DNA of 36,831 nt from Spartobacteria bacterium (GTDB lineage Bacteria > Verrucomicrobiota > Verrucomicrobiia > Chthoniobacterales > UBA6821), in assembly GCA_947487385.1 (NCBI GenBank), contig CANKWU010000018.1:1-36831 (forward strand), given 5' to 3'. Shown here in pieces: positions 1 through 9,033 of this stretch. The position numbers and the translations under genes are program-made. Position 1 is the stretch's first letter. Every line of letters starts with the position of its first letter. The notes under the pieces were generated by a model, which made no database searches, was not told the DNA's origin, and saw only the letters and a list, made by a program, of their open reading frames with translations.

Positions 1-3
1 CCG

Positions 4-1302
4 ATGATTGAACGCTACAGCCGACCCGAGATGCGCTCCATTTGGACGGAGCAACGTAAACTGGAAATCTGGCTCGAGATCGAGACATTGGCCTGCGAGG
101 GGATGGCCGAGCTCGGGATCCTTCCCAAGGAGGATGCCAAGACGATCCGTGAGAAGGGAACTTTCCGCATTGAGGAAGTCCGCGAGATTGAGAAGCGGAC
201 AAACCATGATGTGATCGCCTTCCTTGAGGAGGTCGCCGTCCATGTCGGTGAACCGGCTCGCTGGATTCACCGTGGCCTCACCTCTTCCGACTTGCTCGAC
301 ACGACACTCGCGGTCCAGATGGTCGAGTCGGCCGATATCCTGCTGAAGGATCTTGAGGAACTGCTCGTGGCCATCGCTGCCCGGGCCAAAGAGCATAAGT
401 TCACCCCGATGATCGGACGCAGCCATGGCATCCATGCGGAGCCGGTGACCTTCGGTCTGAAACTTGGCGTGATGTATGATGAGTTCAGCCGATCCATCGA
501 GCGTCTGAAGGAGACCCGCGATCGCGTCGCCTACGGCATGCTCAGCGGGGCCGTCGGGACCAATGCTCACCTCGATCTTGAGGTCGAAGCCTTCGTTTGT
601 GAAAAGCTGGGACTTAAGCCGGCCAATATCTCGACTCAGATCATCCAGCGCGACCGTCATGCCGAGTTCATGATGACGATTGCTCTGATCGGATGCTCTA
701 TTGACTGCTGGGCCACCGAGTTCCGCCATCTCCAGCGTACCGAGGTGCTGGAGGTCGAGGAGGCCTTCGCCAAGGGCCAAAAAGGCAGCTCCGCCATGCC
801 TCATAAGAGGAACCCCATCACCGGGGAGCGTCTCTGCGGTCTTGCCCGCGTCCTGCGAGGCAATGCCCAGACCGCCATGGAGAATGTCGCTCTCTGGCAC
901 GAGCGTGACATCAGTCATTCCAGCGCCGAGCGGATCATCCTGCCCGATTCCTGCACGCTGCTCGACTACATGCTTATCCTCCTCACCCGCCTTGTCCGTG
1001 ACCTCACAGTCTATCCTGAGCACATGAAGCGGAATATGGACCTGACCCTCGGCCTCTGGGGAAGTCAGGCGGTCCTGCTGGAGCTCACTGACCGGGGCAT
1101 GGCTCGCAAGAATGCCTACGAGGCAGTCCAGCGCGCCGCCATGCGGACCTGGGCGGAAAAAATCCCCCTTCTTCAGACCCTCAGCGAGGAGAGCGAAGTC
1201 ATGCAGCACATCGATGCCGCAGAACTCACCCGGATCTGCTCGCCTGAGCGTCACTTCGCCAATGTGGAAGAGAGGCTTCGCAAGGTTGGAATCGAGGTTT
1301 GA
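4..1302 (+). CDS. purB: adenylosuccinate lyase
   Basis: The 432-residue product matches the usual length of bacterial PurB (about 430 residues). This enzyme of the fumarase/aspartase superfamily releases fumarate from SAICAR and from adenylosuccinate in purine synthesis and acts as a cytoplasmic homotetramer. The superfamily signature loop SSAMPHKRNP lies at residues 262-271 and carries the mobile catalytic serine. The general-acid histidine is H141 in GRSHGIH, and the substrate-binding stretch HRGLTSSD begins at H89. The ATG is only four bases into the window, so any upstream ribosome binding site or promoter is out of sight. A gap of about 150 bp separates it from nuoH, so co-transcription is possible but not shown. 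Nothing looks broken. Confidence 0.97.
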   Translation: MIERYSRPEMRSIWTEQRKLEIWLEIETLACEGMAELGILPKEDAKTIREKGTFRIEEVREIEKRTNHDVIAFLEEVAVHVGEPARWIHRGLTSSDLLDTTLAVQMVESADILLKDLEELLVAIAARAKEHKFTPMIGRSHGIHAEPVTFGLKLGVMYDEFSRSIERLKETRDRVAYGMLSGAVGTNAHLDLEVEAFVCEKLGLKPANISTQIIQRDRHAEFMMTIALIGCSIDCWATEFRHLQRTEVLEVEEAFAKGQKGSSAMPHKRNPITGERLCGLARVLRGNAQTAMENVALWHERDISHSSAERIILPDSCTLLDYMLILLTRLVRDLTVYPEHMKRNMDLTLGLWGSQAVLLELTDRGMARKNAYEAVQRAAMRTWAEKIPLLQTLSEESEVMQHIDAAELTRICSPERHFANVEERLRKVGIEV

Positions 1303-1453
1303 AAGAAATTGATTCTACGTTCCATTCCCAACCTGAAAAAGAGACTAAGATTCATGGATAATAGAGCGCCTCGAGGTGTTTTTTCTCTCTTGCGTCTCGA
1401 CACTGGAACGGGGGAAGGATACGACATTTAGGCTTCGATCTAAACCGAGACTC

Positions 1454-2647
1454 ATGGACACCGCTCTGATCCTTCATTTTCTGACCACACCGTTGGTGTT
1501 CCTCATCTGGACGACGTTCCTCAAGACCTTCATCCTGCTGAACGTGGTTCTCGGCGTCGTTTCGGTCACCGTGTTTGCCGAGCGCAAGGTCAGTGCCTTC
1601 ATTCAGGACCGCACTGGTCCAAACCGAGTCGGCATCCCGATGACCCTCCTTGGAGGTAAAAAAGATATTCCTTTCTGGGGATTGGGTCAGATGATTGCCG
1701 ATCCGGTGAAGCTCCTGACCAAGGAGAACTTCGTGCCCGCCGGTGTAAACAAATTCTTCTTCTGGCTCGCTCCGAAGTTGGTCTTGCTCCCACCTCTCTT
1801 GGTGCTGGCGGTGCTTCCCTTCGGCAGCTCGCTCTTCGGGGTGGAGATGACCATTGCCAATATCAATGCAGGCGTTCTTTTTATCTTCGCTGTCACTTCT
1901 CTCAGCGTTTACGGCATCACGATTGCCGGATGGGCCTCGAACTCGAAGTTCCCGTTTATCGGAGGTATCCGTTCCTCCTCCCAGATGATCTCCTACGAGC
2001 TTGCACTCGGACTCTCGATCATCCCGATCTTCATGGTCTGCGGCACATTGAATATCAATGAGATCATCGACTGGCAGATCAAGAACGGCTGGCTGGTGGC
2101 GCCCTACTGGCCTCATGGTTTCTCTCTGGGACAGCTTTTGCATCCCCACGACCTCATCCACTCCCTGGTTGCCGGAGTGAGCTTGGAACGTTTCTTGCTC
2201 TGGATCCCCCTGATGATCTCCTTCGTGATCTTCCTGGTCTCGATCTTCGCGGAAACGAACCGTCTCCCTTTTGATCTTCCCGAGGCTGAGCAGGAGCTCG
2301 TCGGCGGATACCATACCGAGTATTCCTCGATGAACTTCGCGTCCTTCTTCCTAGGCGAGTATGCGGCGATGTTCGCGGGTTCCGGGGCTATTGTTTCCAT
2401 TTTCTTAGGCGGATGGAGTCTCCCGATTATCCCGGATGGTTCGCAGGGTTGGTTCTGGGGCCTGGTGAACATCGGAGTCTGGTTTGCAAAGGTCTCGGTT
2501 ATTCTCCTTTTCATGATCTGGATCCGCTGGACGCTTCCCCGCTTCCGCTATGATCAGCTGATGAAACTCGGGTGGCTTGGTTTCTTCCCCATCGCGCTCT
2601 TCAATATTTTCCTCACTGCGGTTATCCTCGCCGTCGTTCACCACTGA
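1454..2647 (+). CDS. nuoH: NADH-quinone oxidoreductase subunit H
   Basis: NuoH (ND1) is the membrane subunit of complex I that joins the peripheral arm to the proton-pumping arm and forms much of the quinone cavity. The family stretch ERKVSAFIQDRTGPNRVG appears near the N-terminus, and ETNRLPFDLPEAEQELVGG, with its conserved acidic residues of the quinone site, appears in the second half. Many hydrophobic helices are visible. I start it at the ATG at 1454 (MDTALIL, 397 aa). The reading frame stays open back to a GTG at 1376, but the added 26 residues are charged and unlike the family. No strong Shine-Dalgarno is seen. It opens a seven-gene run of nuo genes. Confidence 0.95.
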   Translation: MDTALILHFLTTPLVFLIWTTFLKTFILLNVVLGVVSVTVFAERKVSAFIQDRTGPNRVGIPMTLLGGKKDIPFWGLGQMIADPVKLLTKENFVPAGVNKFFFWLAPKLVLLPPLLVLAVLPFGSSLFGVEMTIANINAGVLFIFAVTSLSVYGITIAGWASNSKFPFIGGIRSSSQMISYELALGLSIIPIFMVCGTLNINEIIDWQIKNGWLVAPYWPHGFSLGQLLHPHDLIHSLVAGVSLERFLLWIPLMISFVIFLVSIFAETNRLPFDLPEAEQELVGGYHTEYSSMNFASFFLGEYAAMFAGSGAIVSIFLGGWSLPIIPDGSQGWFWGLVNIGVWFAKVSVILLFMIWIRWTLPRFRYDQLMKLGWLGFFPIALFNIFLTAVILAVVHH

Positions 2648-2681
2648 TCGCTTTACTAACCTCTCCAACCAAACTGATCCC

Positions 2682-3212
2682 ATGGCCATCGTCGTTAATC
2701 GTCCCAAGCTGACCACCGCCGAAAAATTCTATCTGCCGGCGATCTTCGCGGGACTTGCGATCACATGGAAGCATTTGAAAAGAGCCCTCTTCAACAAGGG
2801 AATCGTTACCATGCAGTATCCTGAGGAGAAATGGGATGCGAACCTGCCCGCTTGGTACCGTGGCGCCCCGACGCTCGTCGTGGATGAAAATGGCAGAGAA
2901 AAATGCGTTTCGTGCCAGCTCTGTGAATTTATCTGCCCGCCCCGTGCGATCACGATTAAGCCAATGGAGATCCCCGAGAACGACCCATGGCGTAAGGTGG
3001 AGAAGCGTCCCGAGGCTTTCGATATCGACATGGCCCGCTGCATCTATTGCGGTCTCTGCGAGGAGGTCTGTCCTGAAGAAGCTATTTTCCTCCGGAAGGA
3101 CTACTCCATCACGGGCCTTAACCGCGCCGAAATGGTTCATGATAAAGAGACGCTCTATAAATTAGGCGGTGTCATGAAAGGCCTCACCTTCAAGTGGAAC
3201 GAACTGAAGTAA
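2682..3212 (+). CDS. nuoI: NADH-quinone oxidoreductase subunit I, two 4Fe-4S clusters
   Basis: NuoI is the ferredoxin-like complex I subunit that carries clusters N6a and N6b and passes electrons towards N2 and quinone. Two canonical CxxCxxCxxxCP motifs are present: C75, C78, C81 and C85, and C120, C123, C126 and C130. An amphipathic N-terminal segment (LPAIFAGLAITWKHL) fits membrane-surface attachment. The ATG at 2682 gives 176 residues. The frame is open upstream to 2577, but that part overlaps the nuoH 3' end and lacks family similarity. It follows nuoH by 34 bp, so the two are likely co-transcribed. A 150-bp gap follows, unusually long for this run. Confidence 0.97.
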   Translation: MAIVVNRPKLTTAEKFYLPAIFAGLAITWKHLKRALFNKGIVTMQYPEEKWDANLPAWYRGAPTLVVDENGREKCVSCQLCEFICPPRAITIKPMEIPENDPWRKVEKRPEAFDIDMARCIYCGLCEEVCPEEAIFLRKDYSITGLNRAEMVHDKETLYKLGGVMKGLTFKWNELK

Positions 3213-3224
3213 TGCCGATCCGAA

Positions 3225-3273
3225 GTGAAAAGAGTTAAAAAGATAGAGTCTACTCAAGAATTACCCTTTTCAC
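3225..3273. repeat. inverted repeat in the nuoI-nuoJ gap
   Basis: GTGAAAAG at 3225-3232 is the perfect reverse complement of CTTTTCAC at 3266-3273, with 33 bases between them. The left arm continues into AGTTAAAAAG, which resembles the GTTAAAAG-type units seen around 15520 and 20500. It sits inside an otherwise compact operon, so it could be a weak attenuator, an mRNA processing stem or a member of a dispersed repeat family. No function is shown. Confidence 0.5.
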
Positions 3274-3362
3274 CAATCTCCAGATTCTAAATCCCTTCTG
3301 ACTCAGCTTTCAGGTTTCAAGAATCATCCATTATCATCTAACTTTCATCCTTTCCGAACGCC

Positions 3363-3866
3363 ATGATCCTCGCCGCTTTCTGGTTCTTTGCCACCTTGAT
3401 GCTTCTCTTTGGGGTGAGTGTCCTCGTACTAAAGAATCCTGTATCCTGCGCGATGAGCCTGGTCATGTCGTTCATCTGCCTCGCCGGCCTCTTCGTCACT
3501 CTCGATGCGACCTTCATCGGCGTCATTCAGGTGCTGGTCTATGCGGGTGCGGTGATGGTGCTTTTCCTATTCATCATCATGCTTTTGGATCTTCGTGAGG
3601 AGAAGAGCCGTCGCCTGAACTTCGGTGCCACGCTTGGCGGCTTACTGGTCGTGGCCTCCTTCCTGTCCATCTTGACCCAGGTGATTCTAACCAACCCAGC
3701 TTTTGCCATCCCGACTCCAACGCTTGAGGGGCCGCCGGTTTCAGACGTGAAGATGATCGGCATGACCCTCTTTCACTCCTTCCGACTCCCCTTTGAGATT
3801 ATCGGTGTCCTCCTGCTCTCGGCTACGGTAGGCGTGATCGTCCTTAGCCGTAGAACTCTCCGCTAA
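3363..3866 (+). CDS. nuoJ: NADH-quinone oxidoreductase subunit J
   Basis: This 167-residue protein has about five hydrophobic helices, the normal size and shape for NuoJ (ND6). It includes the characteristic region around FIGVIQVLVYAGAVMVLFLF, which corresponds to the pi-bulge helix TM3 that changes conformation during coupling. It belongs to the complex I membrane arm. The ATG at 3363 is the first good start after the 150-bp gap. nuoK follows 19 bp after its stop, consistent with one transcript. Confidence 0.95.
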   Translation: MILAAFWFFATLMLLFGVSVLVLKNPVSCAMSLVMSFICLAGLFVTLDATFIGVIQVLVYAGAVMVLFLFIIMLLDLREEKSRRLNFGATLGGLLVVASFLSILTQVILTNPAFAIPTPTLEGPPVSDVKMIGMTLFHSFRLPFEIIGVLLLSATVGVIVLSRRTLR

Positions 3867-3885
3867 AAATTCCACGCTCACCCGT

Positions 3886-4203
3886 ATGCCCACACTCGCC
3901 AATTATCTGATCGCCAGCGGGCTTCTCTTTGCCACTGGCCTAGGTATCGTGATGCTTCGACGTAGCATTATCGTGATCTTCATGGGTCTTGAATTGATGC
4001 TCAATGCCGCGAATCTTTCACTGGTAGCCTTCTCCCGTTACGGACTGGTCTCGGGTCACCAGAATTATAATGCTCAGATCTTAGTATTCTTCATCATTTC
4101 GGTGGCGGCTGCCGAGGTTGCCGTCGGACTGGCGATCATCGTCTCCCTCTACCGTGCCCGGCAGACCACTCACGTCGAGGATCTCGACACGCTGAAATTC
4201 TGA
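3886..4203 (+). CDS. nuoK: NADH-quinone oxidoreductase subunit K
   Basis: At 105 residues this is a typical NuoK (ND4L) with three transmembrane helices. The membrane-embedded glutamates needed for proton transfer are visible: E36 in FMGLELMLNAANL and E77 in ISVAAAEVAVGLA. The C-terminal tail is short and polar. It lies between nuoJ and nuoL with 19-bp and 13-bp spacers, the standard order. Confidence 0.97.
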   Translation: MPTLANYLIASGLLFATGLGIVMLRRSIIVIFMGLELMLNAANLSLVAFSRYGLVSGHQNYNAQILVFFIISVAAAEVAVGLAIIVSLYRARQTTHVEDLDTLKF

Positions 4204-4216
4204 CCTTTTTCCTTTG

Positions 4217-6049
4217 ATGAACCTCTCCACTATTGCCTGGACTACTCTTCTCGTGCCGCTTGTTGCGGCAGCAGTCATTCTTCTTGTGACACGCGCGAGC
4301 AAGCCGCTTGCTGCCGGGTTGGCCATTCTCTCCGCCTTGATCACGACCATTGGAGGCTGGACGCTTTTCGCCACGAGTGCCGATGGAATCTACCATGGAT
4401 TCAATTGGGTTGATTTCGGTCACGCTTTGACCATTCCCTTCGATCTGGCACTCGATCCCCTGAGCCGCACCATGCTGGTCGTGGTCACCACCATCTCCCC
4501 GCTCGTCTTCATCTACTCGATCGGCTACATGAAGGAAGAGGTCGGCTTTGCTCGCTTCTTTGCCGGTCTGGCTCTCTTCCTCTTCTCGATGCTTGGCATC
4601 GTCCTGGCGAACAATCTGGTGATGATGTTCATCTTCTGGGAGTTGGTCGGTGTTAGTTCCTATATCCTGATCGGACATTATTATCACAAGGCCTCTGCTG
4701 CCGATGCGGCCAAGCAGGCCTTCCTGGTGAATAGGATTGGCGACTTCGGTTTCATGCTTGGCATCCTGCTTTTCTGGATTGCTACCGGCGGTCCCGAGGG
4801 GGGCACCTTCACCTTTGCCGCGATCAACCATCCTGCCCCGATTTTCGTCCAGAACCCGGCTCTCCTCGCCGTTGCTATCGTTCTTATCTTCTGCGGAACG
4901 GTTGGTAAATCAGCTCAGTTCCCGCTGCATGTCTGGCTTCCGAACTCAATGGAAGGCCCGACTCCGGTCTCCTCACTCCTCCACGCCGCCACCATGGTTG
5001 CGGCAGGTGTCTACCTTCTCGCCCGCATTTTCCCGATTCTCTCCTCGTCACCCGAGGCTTCCGAGATTGTCGCCTGGACCGGTGCAATCACTGCGCTGGG
5101 GGCCGGCATCCTTGCCACCCAGCAGGATGACATCAAGGGAATCCTTGCCTACTCCACGATCTCCCAGCTCGGCTACATGGTGACCGGCGCAGGACTTGCC
5201 GTCTCTGCGGCCCTTCCGATGTTCCATCTTTTCACGCATGCTTTCTTCAAGTGCCTTCTCTTCCTCACGGCCGGATCCGTGATCATCGGCATGCACCATG
5301 AGCAGAATATCTGGAAAATGGGAGGGCTGAAGGGCAAGATGCCAATCACCTTCCTGACCTACTGTTGCGGCATGCTGGCCCTTTCAGGTTGCCCCTTCTT
5401 CAGCGGTCACTACAGCAAGGATCTAATCATGGCCTGCTCTTGGGAGCATCATCGAGGGATCTTCTGGGTGGTGGTGATCGCCGCCGGACTAACCCCATTC
5501 TACATGATGCGTCAGGCGCTTGTTGTCTTCTTTGGAAAAGCGCGTTCGGAGCACGCTAAGCATGCTCACGAATCACCGCTTGTGATGACCATTCCTCTCA
5601 TCCTTCTAGCGATCCCCGCAGTCGTTGCCGGTTATCCGTTCTTTGAGCACACCTTCTTTCACGAGATTGGTACGCTGAATGAGCCTGAAGTACCCTCCTA
5701 TATTCCTCAGATATTCTTGGGAGCCTTTCTTGCTGGTCTGGCGCTCGCCTTCTTTCTCTACCGCAACGTGGAGAAAGATCCGATCCGGATTCCCTTCCTG
5801 GAGAACCGTTTTTACATCGACGATCTCTACTTCTGGATCGTCCGTATCATCCAGGGTGGATTCGCCAAGATTTGCTCGTTCGTTGACCGCTGGTTCATTG
5901 ATGGCATCCTTGTCCGGGGGAGCGCTACGATCGTCTGGACCGCCGGATTCGCCCTCCGCTTCCTGCAGTTGGGTAATATTCAGGCCTACGCCCTCTTCTT
6001 CGGTGTTGGCGTGGTCGGTTTGATCTATTTACTCCTTCATGTCCGATAG
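4217..6049 (+). CDS. nuoL: NADH-quinone oxidoreductase subunit L, antiporter-like proton pump
   Basis: NuoL is the distal antiporter-like subunit of complex I, with the long lateral helix at its C-terminus. The 610-residue length is normal. Family landmarks include FWELVGVSSYILIGHYY with its buried glutamate, KSAQFPLHVWLPNSMEGPTP with the channel lysine, SSLLHAATMVAAGVYL and LFTHAFFKCLLFL. The C-terminal part (from about residue 520) contains the amphipathic stretch and last helix expected of NuoL. A TTG lies one codon earlier (4214); I prefer the ATG at 4217. The gap to nuoK is 13 bp. Confidence 0.97.
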   Translation: MNLSTIAWTTLLVPLVAAAVILLVTRASKPLAAGLAILSALITTIGGWTLFATSADGIYHGFNWVDFGHALTIPFDLALDPLSRTMLVVVTTISPLVFIYSIGYMKEEVGFARFFAGLALFLFSMLGIVLANNLVMMFIFWELVGVSSYILIGHYYHKASAADAAKQAFLVNRIGDFGFMLGILLFWIATGGPEGGTFTFAAINHPAPIFVQNPALLAVAIVLIFCGTVGKSAQFPLHVWLPNSMEGPTPVSSLLHAATMVAAGVYLLARIFPILSSSPEASEIVAWTGAITALGAGILATQQDDIKGILAYSTISQLGYMVTGAGLAVSAALPMFHLFTHAFFKCLLFLTAGSVIIGMHHEQNIWKMGGLKGKMPITFLTYCCGMLALSGCPFFSGHYSKDLIMACSWEHHRGIFWVVVIAAGLTPFYMMRQALVVFFGKARSEHAKHAHESPLVMTIPLILLAIPAVVAGYPFFEHTFFHEIGTLNEPEVPSYIPQIFLGAFLAGLALAFFLYRNVEKDPIRIPFLENRFYIDDLYFWIVRIIQGGFAKICSFVDRWFIDGILVRGSATIVWTAGFALRFLQLGNIQAYALFFGVGVVGLIYLLLHVR

Positions 6050-6080
6050 AACCCTTTAACGATCACTTTTATTTCCTGAC

Positions 6081-7526
6081 ATGAGCCTTCTTCTCATTCT
6101 CCTGATCGTCCTGCCGCTGGCCGCTTCTGTTATCATTATGCTCGGTGCCGCTCCGCGCATCGTGGCACTTGGTACCGCTATCCTGAACCTTCTGATCTCA
6201 GTGGTGCTCTTTGCCCGCTACGATCTCACGACAGGGGGATGGCAATTCGTTTCCGAGTGGAAGATTCTTCCTCAACTTGGGATTAACATGACCTTGGGGG
6301 CTGACGGTCTCACCCTCACCATGCTGCTGCTTGCCACGCTGGTGACTCTCTCTGCTCTCTGGATTGCCCCGAAGATCGATAAGCGTGAGGGAGTCTACCA
6401 TATCTGCCTTCTCTTCATCTCGGCCGGTGTGATTGGTGCCTTTGCCTCGCTGGATGTTCTTTTCCTCTACTCCTTCCACGAACTCGCCCTGATTCCGACC
6501 TTCATCATGATCGGCGTGTGGGGTTCCGGTGACCGCCAAGCAGCGGCATGGAAGGCTACGATTTATCTTGGCCTCGGAAGTTTCATCCTGCTGATCGGAC
6601 TGTTGGCTCTCTATCTGAGTATTCCAGCGGCCTCCCGCACTCTGGATCTTCGCCAGCTTGACCAGATGGCCGCTGCCGGGACATTCCATCCCTCTTCCTT
6701 GATTTATCTCATTCTTCTCGTGGGCTTCGGGTCGCTGGTTTCCCTTTTCCCTTTTCACTCTTGGGCACCTCCAGCTTATGCTTGCGCTCCGGCTCCCACG
6801 GCAATGATGCATGCAGGCGTGCTGAAGAAATTCGGTCTCTATGGGTTGATCCGAATCGCTTTGCCGCTCTTCCCGGATGCCATGCATGAGTTCAATGGAC
6901 TTTTGCTACTGCTTGTCATCGGCAATATACTCTACATCGGTTATGTCACCGTGGCCCAGAAGCGCCTCGACTGGACGATTGGATACTCAAGCGTCATGCA
7001 CATGGGTTACATCTTCCTTGGGCTTGCCTCACTGAATATCATTGGTGTGAACGGAGCCATGATCCTCATGTTCGCCCATGGCCTCTCCGTGGCTGCTGCT
7101 TTTGCTCTTTGCGGTGAACTCCGCCGCCGGACTGGCACCCTCGACTACTCTGAACTTGGTGGTATCGCCAAAGCGATGCCCATCCTGGGTCTTCTCTTCG
7201 GTTTTGCCGCAATGGCATCTGTCGGTCTTCCCGGATTCGCAAACTTTGCCGGTGAAATTCTAATCTTCTTCGGTGCCACCTCATACGGCCCCGCGATGAT
7301 CCTTCCGGTGATCGTCGGAGTGTGGGGTGTAGTGATCTCAGCAATTTATATGCTCCGCGCCTACCGCAGTACATTCTGGGGACCCATGAATGCGCGTTGG
7401 GACTCCCTGACGGACATTACTGCGACGGCTCGATGGAGTGTGATTCTCCTGCTTGTGCCATTGATGGTTGTCGGATTCTACCCCCAGTTCCTTGTGAAGA
7501 TGGTCACGACCGCCATTCCCAGATAA
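6081..7526 (+). CDS. nuoM: NADH-quinone oxidoreductase subunit M, antiporter-like proton pump
   Basis: NuoM (ND4) is the middle antiporter-like subunit. This copy has 481 residues. The buried glutamate lies in SFHELALIPTFIMIGVWG. The second conserved block is FPFHSWAPPAYACAPAPTAM, followed by HAGVLKKFGLYGLIRI with its lysine pair. The usual family form is WLPDAHTEAPT, so the APPAYACAPAP variant is a lineage difference rather than damage. It starts at an ATG 31 bp after nuoL and is followed 19 bp later by nuoN. Confidence 0.97.
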   Translation: MSLLLILLIVLPLAASVIIMLGAAPRIVALGTAILNLLISVVLFARYDLTTGGWQFVSEWKILPQLGINMTLGADGLTLTMLLLATLVTLSALWIAPKIDKREGVYHICLLFISAGVIGAFASLDVLFLYSFHELALIPTFIMIGVWGSGDRQAAAWKATIYLGLGSFILLIGLLALYLSIPAASRTLDLRQLDQMAAAGTFHPSSLIYLILLVGFGSLVSLFPFHSWAPPAYACAPAPTAMMHAGVLKKFGLYGLIRIALPLFPDAMHEFNGLLLLLVIGNILYIGYVTVAQKRLDWTIGYSSVMHMGYIFLGLASLNIIGVNGAMILMFAHGLSVAAAFALCGELRRRTGTLDYSELGGIAKAMPILGLLFGFAAMASVGLPGFANFAGEILIFFGATSYGPAMILPVIVGVWGVVISAIYMLRAYRSTFWGPMNARWDSLTDITATARWSVILLLVPLMVVGFYPQFLVKMVTTAIPR

Positions 7527-7545
7527 CCTTGCCGCCTAGAATTCC

Positions 7546-8988
7546 GTGAACTCTCTCTTCCTTGAAATCGCTGTCGTCCTGTTGGGGATCATCCTTCTGC
7601 TTGTGGAGGCGTTCTGTGATCGCTCCAACAAGAATTACCTTGCTTATCTTGGAGCAGCAGGTCTGGCCGGTGTGCTTGCTCTGAGCTTTCTTCCTCAGAA
7701 CGCTCCGCTTCCGGACAGCTCTGAGGCCGCCTTCATCGTCTCCGATATCCTCTCGGTTTTCTTTGTCCGGTTCTTGCTTATTGCGACGATCGTGACGCTT
7801 CTCATGATCCCGGGTTACCGGACGGTTCTTGAGCGCTACCTTCCCTCGGAACGAGTTGGTGGGGGAATCGGTGAGTTTGCCATCCTGCCCCTCTTTGTCT
7901 GTGCGGGGTTAATGTGGATGGTCAGCACTGTCGACTTCATTATGATCTTCGTCTCGCTGGAGTTGGCGACAATAACACTCTACGTTCTTGTCACTTATCT
8001 CCGTCAGAATACAGCCTCACTGGAGGCTGGCACCAAGTTCCTGATCTTGGGCGCTCTTTCCACGGGTTTCATCGTTTATGGCATCGCTTGGATTTTCGGT
8101 GTCACCGGCACCACAAACATCCTGGCGCTGCCTGATGCCATTTCAGCCCTTCCCGAATCATCGCTCTATGCCCTGCTCTTTGGGATTGCGATGATGCTGG
8201 TTGCTCTCAGCTTCAAGACGGGTGCTTTCCCCTTCCAGTTCTGGATTCCTGATGTCTACCAAGGTGCCCCGACGCCCATTACCTCCTATCTGTCCGTTGC
8301 CTCCAAGGCCGCCGGATTCGTGGTATTGATTCGTTTCCTTCTTTCCTTGGAAACAATCCCGGTCCTGGCCAATAAGCTCAATGCGGTGCTCACACTGCTG
8401 GCTGCGTTGACACTCATCTTCGGTAATTTCGCCGCGATTCCCCAAACCAACTTCAAGAGACTTCTTGGTTACTCGAGCGTCGCCCATGCCGGATATCTTC
8501 TGATGGGTATTGCAAGTCTCGCTTCTCTGATGGCGATCCCTGCGATTGGCTTCTATTTTGCTGCATACCTCGCCATGACAACGCTTTCCTTCGTTGTTCT
8601 ACAGGCTGTCTCCGAGGCGACTGGGGGTGACGAGATCTCTCGTTTCAATGGTCTCTCCAAGCGCTCCCCCTTCCTGGCAGGTGCCATGCTTCTCTCCGCT
8701 GCATCGCTGGCGGGCATTCCTTTCACCGCTGGATTTATCGGGAAACTGTTGATCTTTGAGGTCGCTTTGAAGCAGGGTCACTATGGCCTTGTGATCCTCG
8801 GTTGCGTCACGGTTGCTGCGGGATTCTACTACTACTTCAAGGTGATCCGTGCAATGTATTGGCAGCAACCTTCCGAGGAAACCTCCATCCCTGTCTCTGC
8901 AACAACCAAGTTGCTGATTTTCGTCCTCGGAGCAGGCATCCTGATCTTCGGAATTTATCCGACTCCTCTTCTGGCGGCTCTCCGCTAA
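7546..8988 (+). CDS. nuoN: NADH-quinone oxidoreductase subunit N, antiporter-like proton pump
   Basis: NuoN (ND2) is the third antiporter-like subunit and lies next to NuoK and NuoJ in the membrane arm. The 480 residues include FVSLELATITLYVL with the buried glutamate, and SFKTGAFPFQFWIPDVYQGAPTP with the channel lysine, the most diagnostic NuoN stretch. The start is a GTG at 7546; no ATG gives the family N-terminus. It closes the nuo run, and the next gene begins only 45 bp later. Confidence 0.97.
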   Translation: MNSLFLEIAVVLLGIILLLVEAFCDRSNKNYLAYLGAAGLAGVLALSFLPQNAPLPDSSEAAFIVSDILSVFFVRFLLIATIVTLLMIPGYRTVLERYLPSERVGGGIGEFAILPLFVCAGLMWMVSTVDFIMIFVSLELATITLYVLVTYLRQNTASLEAGTKFLILGALSTGFIVYGIAWIFGVTGTTNILALPDAISALPESSLYALLFGIAMMLVALSFKTGAFPFQFWIPDVYQGAPTPITSYLSVASKAAGFVVLIRFLLSLETIPVLANKLNAVLTLLAALTLIFGNFAAIPQTNFKRLLGYSSVAHAGYLLMGIASLASLMAIPAIGFYFAAYLAMTTLSFVVLQAVSEATGGDEISRFNGLSKRSPFLAGAMLLSAASLAGIPFTAGFIGKLLIFEVALKQGHYGLVILGCVTVAAGFYYYFKVIRAMYWQQPSEETSIPVSATTKLLIFVLGAGILIFGIYPTPLLAALR

Positions 8989-9033
8989 CCTTGAGCCGTT
9001 TTTCTGGAAGGGAACACGGCCTCAACTGCGAGA

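Noticed and set aside
1352-2314. Long minus-strand frame of 320 residues
   Set aside because: It lies fully opposite nuoH, is highly charged and repetitive in composition, and has no recognisable domain; it is a shadow of the GC-biased codons of nuoH.
4136-4831. Minus-strand frame of 231 residues
   Set aside because: It lies opposite nuoK and nuoL, with a His/Asp/Glu-rich shadow composition.
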